Counted from the stretch's first letter, positions 24,539-33,748 are shown. The stretch is DNA of 39,254 bases from an uncultured Collinsella sp. (GCA_900544875.1 UQWS01000017.1:1-39254), one strand, 5' to 3'. Numbers and translations are program-made. Notes: generated by a model from the sequence alone, not told the origin.

Positions 24539-26675
24539 GCGCTGCCTGTTGCGGGTGACGCAAGGGTTTGCGGCCCGCCGTCGACCAGGCGCTCTCCGCA
24601 AACGAGGCGGCTTTATGGGTCGAGCCGGTGTCGATCTGTTTATCGAAGACGGCGCCTATACCACGCTTTCTTCTGCCGTGGTCATCCTAGTGGTGCTCAC
24701 ATTGTTGTTTTCGTCGACCGCGGCGATATGGAGCATGTCGCGTGCCGGGGATACTCAGGTGGCGGCTGATAGTGGCGCGCTGGCGGGTACCAACGTAGTG
24801 TCGTCCTATCACACGGCTGCCACGGTGGTTGATGCGAGCATCTTGAGTCTGGGGCTGGCGGGGTTTGCCACGATCGGGACGGGCCTGGTCGCCATCCTCA
24901 TCCCGGGTGCCGAGCCGGTTGCCGGCAATATGGTCGACACCGGGATTGAGATCATTAAAACGCGCAACAAGTTTGCCAAAAGCGCATCGGAAGGCTTACA
25001 GAAAATCGAGACGGCTCTGCCGTATCTGATCGCCGCGCGTGCCACGCAGGCGGTGTCGGCGCAGGATACCGATAGTGTGACCTATACCGGTACGGCGCTT
25101 GCCGTGCCCAGGACATCCGAGTCTGACTTCGCTGCGCTCGAGGGGTCCGAGATCTCGACCGATGCCATTAAAGACACATCAGATGATTTAGAGTGTGCGG
25201 CCGAGGAGCTGCGGAAGGCTTCTGAGGACACGGCGAAGGCTAAAGAGCGTGCTTGGCTGGCGGATTGTGGTGGGTCTGACAAGGGCTCGGTCGGCAGCTG
25301 TTCTTGCATGTGGGAGCGTGCGAAAAGCCTAACGGATCTCTCCGGTGTTCAAAATCCGCATTACTCATCGAGCGTTACGTGGGAGCCCCAAGTTGCCCTT
25401 GATCGCGCGAAGGACTACTACCATTGGCGTCTGACAAATGAGAAGCCCCACGGCTCGAGTGTCGAGATGAAGGCAGAGTCTGCGGCGCGTAAGGCGTTTT
25501 ATACCTATGCGAGCGCGGAGGTCGATCGGGCGCATATAACCGAGAACGGAGACAGGGTTTCCTCCTATATTCCGCTGCTGCCGCGCAACTCTGATGAGGT
25601 TCGGGCGACGGAACTCTATACCGATGCGGTGTGGCCGACTAGCGTGAACGATGACAAGGCGTATCTGCATTACGGGACGACCTGCCCTAACTATAAGAAA
25701 GGGACGCCGAGCGGATTTGCTTCGGTTGCCGATTACGATGGACAGGATAAATGCAGCAAATGCCATTTTGGCGTTTTGTCGCTTGGTGCTGTTGCGGCGC
25801 CTTCAACCTCTATCGAAAACGGCTTCGAATATCACTTCGACGAGTTCAAAAAGGCCTTGGAGGAATACGTCAAATGTCGGAACAAAGAGCTTGAGCTCAT
25901 GCGTCAGACCGAGGATGAGGCCGACCGTGCGAGCAATGCGTTTGACCAGGCCATTAAAGCGCTTTCGGGCGAGCGTCCGCGTATCGCTCCGCCCGGTCGC
26001 AACGGCGTGGTTGCCTTTGCGGTTTCGGGTGCCATCTCGAGCCCCGATGAGCTCAACTCTTCGTTTAACACGGCAGTCAGGCTTGGCGATCGCGGTGCCA
26101 TCTCTGCCGCGGTGCTGGCGCCCGATGAGGCGACGGCGCAAAACAACGTGCTTTCGCGATTTTTCTCGACATTGAAGGAACGCTCGGGTGGCGTTGCCGG
26201 CGTACTCGATGGCGTCATGGATGTCTGGGGACGGCTGCTTGTGGGATACGGAGACATCCAAGGTTCGGCCGACGAACTTATGGACGAGATGATTAAAGGC
26301 CTAGGAGGGGGCAGCGGCGCGTTGGGCTCCATCGCATCGTGGCTCGGCGATACCGTTTCGGCGTCCGTGGCGGCGCTGGGTTTGGAACCGTGCGACTTGC
26401 GCCTGCGAAAGCCGGTGCTGACTGATTCCGCCAACGTCATTAAGAGCCCGGGGTCTGACATTGCTGGTCTCTCTCAAGCGCAAGACAAGCTGCGAAGTAT
26501 TCCGTTGGGCGTGACCGATCCCAAAGCACTTTGCGAGGCGTTGGAATATCAAGTCGAACGCACCATTAGCGGTACGGTGTTCACGCTTGCGGAGATTCCT
26601 CTGCCCGGCGGCGGCTCCATCCCACTCACCGTCGATATCGCCACGCTGGTTGGCACTCTGGGCGGTGGGTCGTAA
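24510..26675 (+). CDS. TadG-like large pilus-associated protein
   Basis: The 721-residue protein has a basic N-terminus, a membrane helix at about 53-75, and DTQVAADSGALAG at about 83-95, the hallmark of TadG/TadG-like N-termini. The long extracellular part contains coiled-coil-like stretches (LECAAEELRKASEDTAKAKE; FKKALEEYVKCRNKELELM), a CSKCHFG pair of cysteines, and a Gly-rich C-terminus. No von Willebrand motif was recognised. ATG 24510 follows GGAGGGA. Its GC content in the middle (25200-25950) is lower and its codon use more relaxed than in the neighbours, which suggests fast divergence of the exposed region. It may be an adhesin or pilus tip/anchor; that is inference. Confidence 0.7.
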   Translation: MIRGLLHGIRRCLLRVTQGFAARRRPGALRKRGGFMGRAGVDLFIEDGAYTTLSSAVVILVVLTLLFSSTAAIWSMSRAGDTQVAADSGALAGTNVVSSYHTAATVVDASILSLGLAGFATIGTGLVAILIPGAEPVAGNMVDTGIEIIKTRNKFAKSASEGLQKIETALPYLIAARATQAVSAQDTDSVTYTGTALAVPRTSESDFAALEGSEISTDAIKDTSDDLECAAEELRKASEDTAKAKERAWLADCGGSDKGSVGSCSCMWERAKSLTDLSGVQNPHYSSSVTWEPQVALDRAKDYYHWRLTNEKPHGSSVEMKAESAARKAFYTYASAEVDRAHITENGDRVSSYIPLLPRNSDEVRATELYTDAVWPTSVNDDKAYLHYGTTCPNYKKGTPSGFASVADYDGQDKCSKCHFGVLSLGAVAAPSTSIENGFEYHFDEFKKALEEYVKCRNKELELMRQTEDEADRASNAFDQAIKALSGERPRIAPPGRNGVVAFAVSGAISSPDELNSSFNTAVRLGDRGAISAAVLAPDEATAQNNVLSRFFSTLKERSGGVAGVLDGVMDVWGRLLVGYGDIQGSADELMDEMIKGLGGGSGALGSIASWLGDTVSASVAALGLEPCDLRLRKPVLTDSANVIKSPGSDIAGLSQAQDKLRSIPLGVTDPKALCEALEYQVERTISGTVFTLAEIPLPGGGSIPLTVDIATLVGTLGGGS

Positions 26676-27151
26676 TGAGTATCCGCATGCGTCTGCGCGA
26701 GGAGCGCGCCCAAGCGACGGTTGAGATGGCAGTGGTTACGCCCGTTTTGCTGGTGCTGGCACTCATCGTGTACAACGTCATGGTCTTTGCCAGCGCTGTC
26801 GCGCGCTTCGACCGCGTGGTGCCCGATATCGTGCTAGCGCATGCCGTGGCGTCGGAGGGGGAGGGCGACGAAAGCTCTATCGATGCCTCCGTGACCGTCC
26901 AGGATCAGATTCAACATGCCATGGAAGGCTACGACTTGCAGATCGAGGTCTCGAGCGAACAGGGCGCGACGACATCGGACGGCGGCCTGCTTTCGCTTTC
27001 TGGCACGTTTAGGACCTACACCTGCGCCATGCACTATGAGCCGTGGCCGACTTCTCTCAGCATCGCTGGCGTTCCGCTGGGGGCGCCGACAACGTTGTCG
27101 CACGAGCGCGCGGTGACGGTCGATCCATGGCGTCCGGGGGTGGTCATGTGA
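26675..27151 (+). CDS. TadE-like minor pilin
   Basis: The 158-residue protein has the short basic leader MSIRMRLREERA and then QATVEMAVVTPVLLVLALIV, a single hydrophobic helix, followed by a soluble domain of about 115 residues. It fits the TadE/TadF minor pilins by size and N-terminal motif. The ATG overlaps the previous stop (TAATG). Its stop overlaps the next start (GTGA). Processing would follow Ala12, again giving Glu at mature position 5. Confidence 0.78.
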   Translation: MSIRMRLREERAQATVEMAVVTPVLLVLALIVYNVMVFASAVARFDRVVPDIVLAHAVASEGEGDESSIDASVTVQDQIQHAMEGYDLQIEVSSEQGATTSDGGLLSLSGTFRTYTCAMHYEPWPTSLSIAGVPLGAPTTLSHERAVTVDPWRPGVVM

Positions 27152-27507
27152 CCGCGGTCTCGTCCTACATCGCCTACGCGCGGGCACTCAATAGGCTGGG
27201 CTGGACGCCGGCCGAGTTTGCGGTGGCGGAGTCGTTTGCCGTGCGCCTGCGCGGCATGCTGGGACGGTGTCCGGTTGCCGCCAACGGTCTGCCGCTCGTC
27301 ATGGCATTTCCACGCTGCTCTTCGGTCCATACGTGTTTTATGGCCTATCCCATCGATATCGCCTTTATCGATGCACGTGGCTATGTCCTCGTATGCTACG
27401 AAAACGTACGTCCCTGGCGTATGTGCTCCTGCCCCGGCGCCTGGGCCGTACTAGAGCGTCCTTCAATCATTGTTTCGACCCCTGCTCTCCAACGCGTGCC
27501 GGCTTAA
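27148..27507 (+). CDS. DUF192 family protein
   Basis: The 119-residue protein belongs to DUF192, a small beta-rich domain of unknown function. Features are the early SFAVRLRGMLGR, then VMAFPRCSSVHTCFMAYPIDIAFID, given here only by its ends (Val53 to Asp77), and ENVRPWRMCSCPGAWAVLE. No signal peptide is present. GTG 27148 overlaps the previous stop by three bases, so it is translated as the last gene of the Tad operon. Its job there is unknown; being coupled to the pilin genes suggests a link to pilus biogenesis. No terminator was seen after it. Confidence 0.82.
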   Translation: MTAVSSYIAYARALNRLGWTPAEFAVAESFAVRLRGMLGRCPVAANGLPLVMAFPRCSSVHTCFMAYPIDIAFIDARGYVLVCYENVRPWRMCSCPGAWAVLERPSIIVSTPALQRVPA

Positions 27508-27604
27508 GGGACTGAGCGAAAAACTTCTTGCTGCCGGCTGATGCCTCTGACGTGCCGATTTATAGAACCGAGGCTGTGCTCAAAAACTTTTTTAAAATTC
27601 TCGG

Positions 27605-27632
27605 TTGACCGGAACGCGTCCTTGGTTATACT
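27605..27632 (+). promoter_or_regulatory. promoter of tRNA-Phe
   Basis: TTGACC at 27605-27610 and TATACT at 27627-27632 are separated by 16 bases, with the tRNA starting 33 bases after the -10. Confidence 0.75.
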
Positions 27633-27664
27633 AATCAAGCCTTGAAACAAGGCACACCTCAAAT

Positions 27665-27737
<73 letters not shown>

Positions 27738-27750
27738 CCTTGAATTGACT

Positions 27751-27780
27751 AGGACCTCTGCAAAGGGGTCCTTTTCTTTT
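27751..27780 (+). terminator. first tRNA-Phe terminator
   Basis: AGGACCTC pairs with GGGGTCCT (one G-U) around TGCAAA, then TTTTCTTTT. Confidence 0.85.
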
Positions 27781-27936
27781 ATGCAGCCCCCACATGGAAT
27801 CGAACCCCGTGAGGGCGCGGAGCTGAGTAAACGCGTAAGCGTTTGCCAGCGCAGCTCGCAAGGCGCGTAAGCGCCGCAGCGGTCCGTCCGCGCAGCGCGC
27901 GGACGCGATTCCCTTCCCCGCCACCTTGAATTGACT

Positions 27937-27966
27937 AGGACCTCTGCAAAGGGGTCCTTTTCTTTT
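27937..27966 (+). terminator. second, duplicated tRNA-Phe terminator
   Basis: Identical to the hairpin and T-tract 186 bases upstream; it follows the orphan tRNA 3' end. Confidence 0.8.
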
Positions 27967-28220
27967 ATGTAGGGTTCTGCGGAAAATGCGCCCCATTATT
28001 GAGCGATAGAACGGGACGCGCTTTCCGGCGCCTGCCTCCGGCGCGCGTACACACCTCGTCGCACCATTCCGAGTCCGTCTGCTCCCAGACATTCCTCCCA
28101 CTTTCGCGTCACTTTGCAGACCGTTCGGTCGCCTGTCCGCACACGCGGGTATACTCAAAACGATACTTATCCTACGCAATACGATGCGGGTTCGACCTGC
28201 ATGATCCGAAGGGGGCAGTG

Positions 28221-29282
28221 ATGGAGAGGATACTCGGCGTTAATCTCTCTGGCTGGTTTATTCCCGAGCCTTGGGTGACCCCGTCGCTGTACGCGGCGAC
28301 CGGTGCATCCAACGCGGCTGAGCTACAGGAGGCCATGGGTACCGCCGCCTATAACGAGCGCATGCGCCGCCATTACGAGACGTTTGTGAGCGAGGACGAT
28401 TTTCGCCGCATGGCGCAGATCGGTCTCAATGCCGTGCGTCTGCCGGTGCCCTGGTATGCCTTTGGCTCACAGGAGTCCGATGCCTCCTACATATCGGTTG
28501 TCGATTACATCGACCGCGCAATTGAGTGGGCTGCCAAGTACGACATCCGCGTGCTGCTCGATCTGGCAACCGTGCCCGGTGGCCAGGGCGATTCCAACGA
28601 TTCGCCCACCACGCCGGAGGCTGTTGCCGAGTGGCATTCGTCCACCAACGGCCGTCATGTCGCACTCGACGTGCTCGAGCGCTTGGCCGATCGCTATGGC
28701 GAGGCCGAGAGCCTGCTGGGCATTGAGCTGCTGGACACGCCGCAGATGAGCGTTCGCAAGAGCCTCTTCACCATGACGGATGGCATTCCTGCTCACTACC
28801 TGCGCAATTTCTATCGCGATGCCTACGAGCTCGTCCGTTCGTATATGCCCGAGGATAAGATCGTCGTCTTCTCGTCGTCGGGGCATCCCAGCGAGTGGAA
28901 GCATTTTATGCGCGGCGCCAAGTACAAGAACGTCTACATGGACCTTCACCTGTACCATTACCGCGACGAGTATGCGCTCGACATCACGAGCCCTCGCGGG
29001 CTGACGACGGCGATTTCGCGTAACAAGCGCGAGCTTAAAGAAGCGATTTCGACTGGGTTCCCCGTGCTGGTGGGCGAATGGTCGGGCGCGGCGATCTTTG
29101 CCAACTCGTCGGTTACGCCCGAGGGCCGCAATGCCTACGAGCGCGTGTTTATCGCCAACCAGCTGGCTTCGTTTGCGCCGGCTGCCGGTTGGTTCTTCCA
29201 AACGTGGAAGACCGAGAAGCGCATTGCAGCATGGGACGCCCGCGCGGCGCTCGGTACGCTCGAGCGCGGCATGATTGAATAG
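28221..29282 (+). CDS. GH5-like (exo-beta-glucanase-type) protein with altered active site
   Basis: A 353-residue TIM-barrel protein of the glycoside hydrolase 5/cellulase type, most like the exo-1,3-beta-glucanase branch: LGVNLSGWFIPE, AVRLPVPWYAF, VLLDLATVPGGQ, LLGIELLDTPQ, LHLYHYRD and LVGEWSGA occur in the expected order. The nucleophile Glu is kept (about E286 in VGEWSG). The acid/base NEP triplet is DTP (D172-T173), and the conserved His of DLHGAPG is Ala116. It may therefore be a non-catalytic or changed enzyme. No signal peptide is present. ATG 28221 follows AAGGGGG; a TATACT near 28149 is a likely -10. It sits directly in front of rsmI. Confidence 0.82.
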   Translation: MERILGVNLSGWFIPEPWVTPSLYAATGASNAAELQEAMGTAAYNERMRRHYETFVSEDDFRRMAQIGLNAVRLPVPWYAFGSQESDASYISVVDYIDRAIEWAAKYDIRVLLDLATVPGGQGDSNDSPTTPEAVAEWHSSTNGRHVALDVLERLADRYGEAESLLGIELLDTPQMSVRKSLFTMTDGIPAHYLRNFYRDAYELVRSYMPEDKIVVFSSSGHPSEWKHFMRGAKYKNVYMDLHLYHYRDEYALDITSPRGLTTAISRNKRELKEAISTGFPVLVGEWSGAAIFANSSVTPEGRNAYERVFIANQLASFAPAAGWFFQTWKTEKRIAAWDARAALGTLERGMIE

Positions 29283-29288
29283 GTTGAT

Positions 29289-30167
29289 ATGACGCAAAAC
29301 AGCGCCCATACGGGCAAACTCTATGTGGTCGGCACGCCCATCGGCAACCTGGGCGACCTGTCCCCGCGCGTTGGTGAGGCCTTTGCCGCTGCTGATGCCA
29401 TCTGCTGCGAAGACACGCGTGTGACGTCAAAGCTACTGATGCACCTGGGCATTTCCAAGCCGCTTGTCCGTTGCGACGAGAATGTGATCGCCAGCCGCGC
29501 CGCCGGCCTGGTCGACCGTCTGCTGGCGGGGGAGACCCTCGCTTTTGCCTCGGACGCCGGCATGCCGAGCGTGTCCGATCCCGGCCAGGCGCTGGTCGAG
29601 GCGGCGCGTGAGGCCGATGTGCCCGTCGAAGTTATTCCCGGGCCCTCTGCTTGCGTCACGGCGCTTGTTTCGTCCGGCATTCCCTGCGAGCATTTTTTCT
29701 TCGAGGGCTTTTTGGGCCGAAAGCACGGCGACCGTGTGCGCCGTTTGCAGCGCCTTGCCGTGGTGCCCGGCGCACTCATCTTCTACGAGTCTCCACATCG
29801 CATCGTGGCGACGCTCGAGGCCGTGGCGGAGGTCTTTCCCCAGCGTGAGGTTGCCGTCTGCCGCGAACTCACCAAGCTGCACGAGGAGGTCTTGCGCGGG
29901 CCCGCTGACCAGCTTGCCGAGGAGCTGCGTGCTCGCGGCGAGGTAAAGGGCGAGATTGCGCTGGTCATCGCGCCACCGAGCGAGGATGAGGAGGCCGGTA
30001 TCGTGCCGGTCGGCGCCACGGCAGCGGATCCCGACGAGGCCCTGCGCGAGGATATCCGCGCCGCGCTCGAGGAGGGGGAGCCCGCGTCTGCGGTGGCCAA
30101 GCGCCTGTCTCAGAAGTATTCGCGCCGCAAGCGCGATGTCTATGCCATGGTGCTCGATATGCAATAG
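29289..30167 (+). CDS. rsmI: 16S rRNA (cytidine1402-2'-O)-methyltransferase
   Basis: Adds the 2'-O-methyl group to C1402 in the 30S decoding centre, using S-adenosylmethionine. The 292 residues start with LYVVGTPIGNLGDLSPR, followed by CEDTRVTSKLL, FASDAGMPSVSDPG, VIPGPSACVTAL and FFFEGFLGRK, which is the tetrapyrrole-methylase-type fold in full. The C-terminal helix-rich part with SAVAKRLSQKYSRRKRDVY is standard. It begins six bases after the GH5-like gene with only a weak ribosome binding site, so translation may depend on that gene. Confidence 0.96.
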   Translation: MTQNSAHTGKLYVVGTPIGNLGDLSPRVGEAFAAADAICCEDTRVTSKLLMHLGISKPLVRCDENVIASRAAGLVDRLLAGETLAFASDAGMPSVSDPGQALVEAAREADVPVEVIPGPSACVTALVSSGIPCEHFFFEGFLGRKHGDRVRRLQRLAVVPGALIFYESPHRIVATLEAVAEVFPQREVAVCRELTKLHEEVLRGPADQLAEELRARGEVKGEIALVIAPPSEDEEAGIVPVGATAADPDEALREDIRAALEEGEPASAVAKRLSQKYSRRKRDVYAMVLDMQ

Positions 30168-30236
30168 ATGGAGGATATCCAGCCCTTGCGCTAGAATCAT
30201 CCTCTGTATGCAACGTTTTTCTGGAGGACAAACCCC

Positions 30237-31838
30237 ATGGATCAAAGCAAGCCTTCGTTCTTTATCACGACGCCCATCTACTACGTCAACGCCGATCCGC
30301 ACCTGGGCACGGCTTATTCCACCATCATCGCCGACGTTCAGGCTCGCTATCGCCGTTCCGCCGGCTATAACGTCAAGTTCCTGACCGGCATGGACGAGCA
30401 CGGCGAGAAGGTCGCCGAGGCCGCAGCCAAGCATGGCATGACGCCGCAGGAGTGGACCGACAGCCAGGCTCCGCACTTCAAGGAGCTTTGGAGCAAGCTC
30501 GAGATCTCCAACGACGACTTCATCCGCACCACCGAGCCGCGCCAGCATCATGCCGTGCAGTATCTGTGGGAGCGCATGAAGGAGTCCGGTTACCTGTATA
30601 AGGGCAGCTACGACGGTTGGTATTGCGTGCCTGACGAGACCTACTTCACTGATACGCAGGTCCAGAAGGGCGACGAGGAGTACGGCAGCGTCGGCCAGCA
30701 TCTATGCCCCGACTGCCACCGTCCGCTTGAGCGCGTGCAGGAGGAGTCCTACTTCTTTAAGCTTTCCGCCTTCCAGGACAAGCTTCTCAAGCTCTATGAC
30801 GAGCACCCCGACTTTGTCGAGCCTGCGTTCCGCATGAACGAGGTACGTAGCTTTGTCGAGGGCGGCCTTAACGACCTTTCCGTGAGCCGCACGAGCTTTG
30901 ACTGGGGCATTCAGGTCCCGTTTGACGAGGGTCACGTGACCTACGTGTGGTTCGATGCGCTGCTCAACTATATGACGGCCGTCGGCTACGGTGTCGACAC
31001 CGACGAGGCGCGTGCCGAGCTGGCCTATCGCTGGCCCGCGCAGTTCCACATCGTGGGTAAGGACATCATCCGCTTCCACTGCGTCATTTGGCCCGCCATG
31101 CTCATGGCCATCGGCGAGGCCCTGCCCGAGCACGTCTTTGCCCACGGCTTCCTGACCGTGCGCAATGCCGAGACAGGCAAGGCCGAGAAGATGTCCAAGA
31201 GCCGCGGTAACGCCATCGCTCCGCAGGACGTTATCGACATGCTGGGCGTTGAGGGCTATCGCTATTACTTTATGACCGACGTGGTCCCCGGCACCGACGG
31301 CGCCATCAGCTTCGATCGCATGGAGCAGGTCTACAACGCCGATCTGGCCAACAGCTGGGGCAACCTCATTTCGCGCTCGCTCAACATGAGCGCAAAGTAC
31401 TTTGACGGCTGCGCCCCGGCTAAACCGGCGTCTGCCGACGCGTTCGATAACCCGCTGGCAAAGATTGCCGACGGTTTGGTCGAGCGCTACATGGCCAAGA
31501 TGGACATGCTCGATTACGGCGGAGCCAAGGATGAGGTCATGGAGCTCATCCATGCCGCCAACCACTACATCGAGGACTCCGAGCCCTGGGCGCTTGCCAA
31601 GGACGAGGCCAAGGCTGACGAGCTGGCATTTGTGATTTACAACCTGCTCGAGGCCATCCGCATCGCCGCCCACCTGCTGATGCCGCTCATGCCCCAGACT
31701 TCTGTCGAGGCTCTGCGCCGCCTGTCCTGTGAGGGCGAGGCCGCGAGCGACGACCTCAAGGGCATTTGCGCTTGGGGCCTGCTTGCTGGTGGTCAGCCCG
31801 TCGAGAAGGGCGATCCGCTGTTCCCGCGTCTGGCGTAG
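30237..31838 (+). CDS. metG: methionyl-tRNA synthetase
   Basis: Charges initiator and elongator tRNA-Met. The 533 residues contain the class I signature as HLGT (about 22-25) and KMSKSRGN (about 319-326), with YYVNADPHLG at the N-terminus and TGMDEHGEKV after it. A reduced metal-binding knuckle (CPDCHRP) is visible. The C-terminal anticodon-binding helical domain is present. The extra tRNA-binding EMAP-like domain found in some bacteria is absent, which makes this the short form. GGAGG precedes ATG 30237; a TAGAAT near 30192 may be a -10. A terminator follows at 31881. Confidence 0.96.
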   Translation: MDQSKPSFFITTPIYYVNADPHLGTAYSTIIADVQARYRRSAGYNVKFLTGMDEHGEKVAEAAAKHGMTPQEWTDSQAPHFKELWSKLEISNDDFIRTTEPRQHHAVQYLWERMKESGYLYKGSYDGWYCVPDETYFTDTQVQKGDEEYGSVGQHLCPDCHRPLERVQEESYFFKLSAFQDKLLKLYDEHPDFVEPAFRMNEVRSFVEGGLNDLSVSRTSFDWGIQVPFDEGHVTYVWFDALLNYMTAVGYGVDTDEARAELAYRWPAQFHIVGKDIIRFHCVIWPAMLMAIGEALPEHVFAHGFLTVRNAETGKAEKMSKSRGNAIAPQDVIDMLGVEGYRYYFMTDVVPGTDGAISFDRMEQVYNADLANSWGNLISRSLNMSAKYFDGCAPAKPASADAFDNPLAKIADGLVERYMAKMDMLDYGGAKDEVMELIHAANHYIEDSEPWALAKDEAKADELAFVIYNLLEAIRIAAHLLMPLMPQTSVEALRRLSCEGEAASDDLKGICAWGLLAGGQPVEKGDPLFPRLA

Positions 31839-31880
31839 AGACCGCGCGAGCGCCATATCGGCAATTTGCTGTTTAGCTGT

Positions 31881-31916
31881 AAGGGCATGGCCGCCACGGT
31901 CCATGCCCTTTTGTTT
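31881..31916 (+). terminator. terminator of metG
   Basis: AAGGGCATGG pairs with CCATGCCCTT around a short GC loop, followed by TTGTTT. Confidence 0.82.
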
Positions 31917-31948
31917 CAAGACGCCGCCATCATGCTAAGGAGGCAACC

Positions 31949-32809
31949 ATGACAACTTCGCCTTTGGCAAACCCCACGGCCACCAGGGAGCTGCTGGAGG
32001 AGTTTGGCCTTGCGACCAAGCATCGCCTGGGCCAGAACTTTCTAATCGACAATCATGTGATCGAGCGTATCTGCGAGCTTGCCGAGCTTGCAGGTGACGA
32101 GCGCGTACTCGAGGTGGGTCCGGGTTGTGGAACGTTGACACTTGCGTTACTGCAGGAAGCGGCGTGCGTTACGTCCATTGAGGCCGATCCCGAGCTTGAG
32201 CCGGTGCTCGATGCCCACGCCGCCGACTATGCCAACTTCCGCTTTATCATGGGCGATGCGCTCAAGGTGACGCCGGAGCAGATTGAGCAGGCTGCGGGCG
32301 GTGAGCCGACGGTATTTGTCGCGAACTTGCCCTATAACGTGGCGGCGACGATCATTTTGCAATTTTTCCAGACGATGCCGGCGCTCAAGCGCGCCGTCGT
32401 CATGGTGCAAAAGGAGGTTGCCGATCGCATTGCCGCAGTGCCGGGCAACAAGACCTATGGCGGCTATACGGCAAAGCTTGGCCTGTATGCGCAGGTAACG
32501 GGTCGCTTTGAGGTGCCGCCGCGTTGCTTTATGCCGGCGCCACACGTGGACTCGGCCGTCGTGCGTATCGACCGTGTTGACGGTGTGGTGCCCGAAGGAC
32601 TCGATCGCGAATTTGTAGCCCGCGTGATTGATGCTGCATTTGCTCAGCGTCGCAAGACCATCCGCAATTCCATGAGCGCCAACGGCTTTGCCAAGGACGT
32701 GCTCGATGCCGCCTTTGAGGCTTGCGGTATCGCACCCACCACGCGCGCCGAGACGCTCGGCGTCGCCGACTTTGTGTGCCTGGCTCGGGAGCTTTCCCAT
32801 GACGCTTAA
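31949..32809 (+). CDS. rsmA: 16S rRNA (adenine1518/1519-N6)-dimethyltransferase
   Basis: KsgA-type enzyme that dimethylates two adenines in helix 45 of 16S rRNA, a late check of 30S assembly. In the 286 residues the family motifs are LGQNFLID (about 27-34), VGPGCGTLT for S-adenosylmethionine (about 56-64), MGDALKV, and the catalytic NLPYN (about 127-131). The C-terminal domain with RRKTIRNSM is intact. ATG 31949 follows AAGGAGG. It overlaps the tatD gene by 11 bases. With rsmI, rlmH and rsgA it adds to a ribosome-maturation theme in this window. Confidence 0.96.
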   Translation: MTTSPLANPTATRELLEEFGLATKHRLGQNFLIDNHVIERICELAELAGDERVLEVGPGCGTLTLALLQEAACVTSIEADPELEPVLDAHAADYANFRFIMGDALKVTPEQIEQAAGGEPTVFVANLPYNVAATIILQFFQTMPALKRAVVMVQKEVADRIAAVPGNKTYGGYTAKLGLYAQVTGRFEVPPRCFMPAPHVDSAVVRIDRVDGVVPEGLDREFVARVIDAAFAQRRKTIRNSMSANGFAKDVLDAAFEACGIAPTTRAETLGVADFVCLARELSHDA

Positions 32810-33716
32810 TGCCGAACGCGTGACGTTTACCAAGAAAAAGAAGACGGTTGCTTGTCCCGTGCCCTTGGCACCGCTTGCCGACACACATGCGCATCTGCTT
32901 TCGTTCTGGGGCAAGGATGTGCCCGAGACACTCGTGCGTGCCAAGGCGGCAGGCATCGACCTGTTGGTGACGGTCTTCGACCCCATCGCCGACAAGCGCA
33001 GCGTGACGGACTATAGCGACTGGCTGACGCGCGAAATTCTGCCGATGCAGGATATCCCGCAGATCAAGTATCTTGCCGGCGTGCATCCGTATGGCGCGCC
33101 GGACTATACCGACGACATTCACGCGCAGGTTGTTGCTGCGCTTGATGACCCTTTGTGCGCCGGTATTGGCGAAATCGGTCTGGACTACCACATGGATTAC
33201 GACGACGACATCACGCCGGCGCCCCACAGCGTGCAGATTGATTGCATGGCACGTCAGCTCGAAGTCGCCGTGCGCTGCAATGTGCCGGTGGAGTTGCACC
33301 TGCGGCACGAGGACTCGGATGGGGAGCGCACCTCGCATATGGATGCGTACAACGTGCTTCGTGAGGTGGGCGTGCCCCAGGCCGGTTGTGTGCTGCACTG
33401 TTTTGGCGAGGACCGCGCCACGATGGAGCGCTTTGTGGAGCTGGGCTGCTATATCGCCTATGGTGGTGCGGCTACCTTTAAGCGCAACGACGACGTGCGC
33501 GAGGCATTTGCGGCAACCCCACTCGATCGAATTTTGTTCGAGACGGATTGCCCGTATATGGCTCCGGAGCCCATCCGCGGTCTTGAATGCGAGCCCGCAA
33601 TGATCTCCATTACGGCAAACGCGCTGGTTAACGACCGTGTCGATCGCACTGGTGAGGACGCCGAAACAATCGCGCATGCCGCTTGGGAAAATGCCTGCAA
33701 ACTTTTTCAAAAATAG
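32799..33716 (+). CDS. TatD family metal-dependent hydrolase
   Basis: Cytoplasmic amidohydrolase-fold phosphoesterase; family members have DNase activity. The metal site is visible: ADTHAHLLS (about 25-33) with H-x-H, IGEIGLDYH (about 124-132) with the Glu ligand, ELHLRHED (about 166-173), LHCFGED (about 197-203) and FETDCPYMAP (about 248-257) with the last Asp. Compared with the common 255-265 residues it has about 25 extra at the N-terminus and an inserted acidic loop (MDYDDDITPAP), for 305 in all. ATG 32799 has GGGAG upstream and overlaps rsmA, a pairing that is common in Gram-positive bacteria. Confidence 0.9.
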   Translation: MTLNAERVTFTKKKKTVACPVPLAPLADTHAHLLSFWGKDVPETLVRAKAAGIDLLVTVFDPIADKRSVTDYSDWLTREILPMQDIPQIKYLAGVHPYGAPDYTDDIHAQVVAALDDPLCAGIGEIGLDYHMDYDDDITPAPHSVQIDCMARQLEVAVRCNVPVELHLRHEDSDGERTSHMDAYNVLREVGVPQAGCVLHCFGEDRATMERFVELGCYIAYGGAATFKRNDDVREAFAATPLDRILFETDCPYMAPEPIRGLECEPAMISITANALVNDRVDRTGEDAETIAHAAWENACKLFQK

Positions 33717-33719
33717 TTC

Positions 33720-33748
33720 TTGCGTTCGCGGTGGCGCTCCGTTATTCT
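33720..33748 (+). promoter_or_regulatory. promoter of tRNA-Leu
   Basis: TTGCGT (33720-33725) and TATTCT (33743-33748) are separated by 17 bases; the tRNA starts 12 bases after the -10. Confidence 0.65.

Noticed and set aside
28221..29282. GH5-like gene as a pseudogene
   Set aside because: The frame is intact, has normal codon use and keeps the fold motifs. Loss of catalytic residues without any stop or frameshift suggests a changed function rather than decay.
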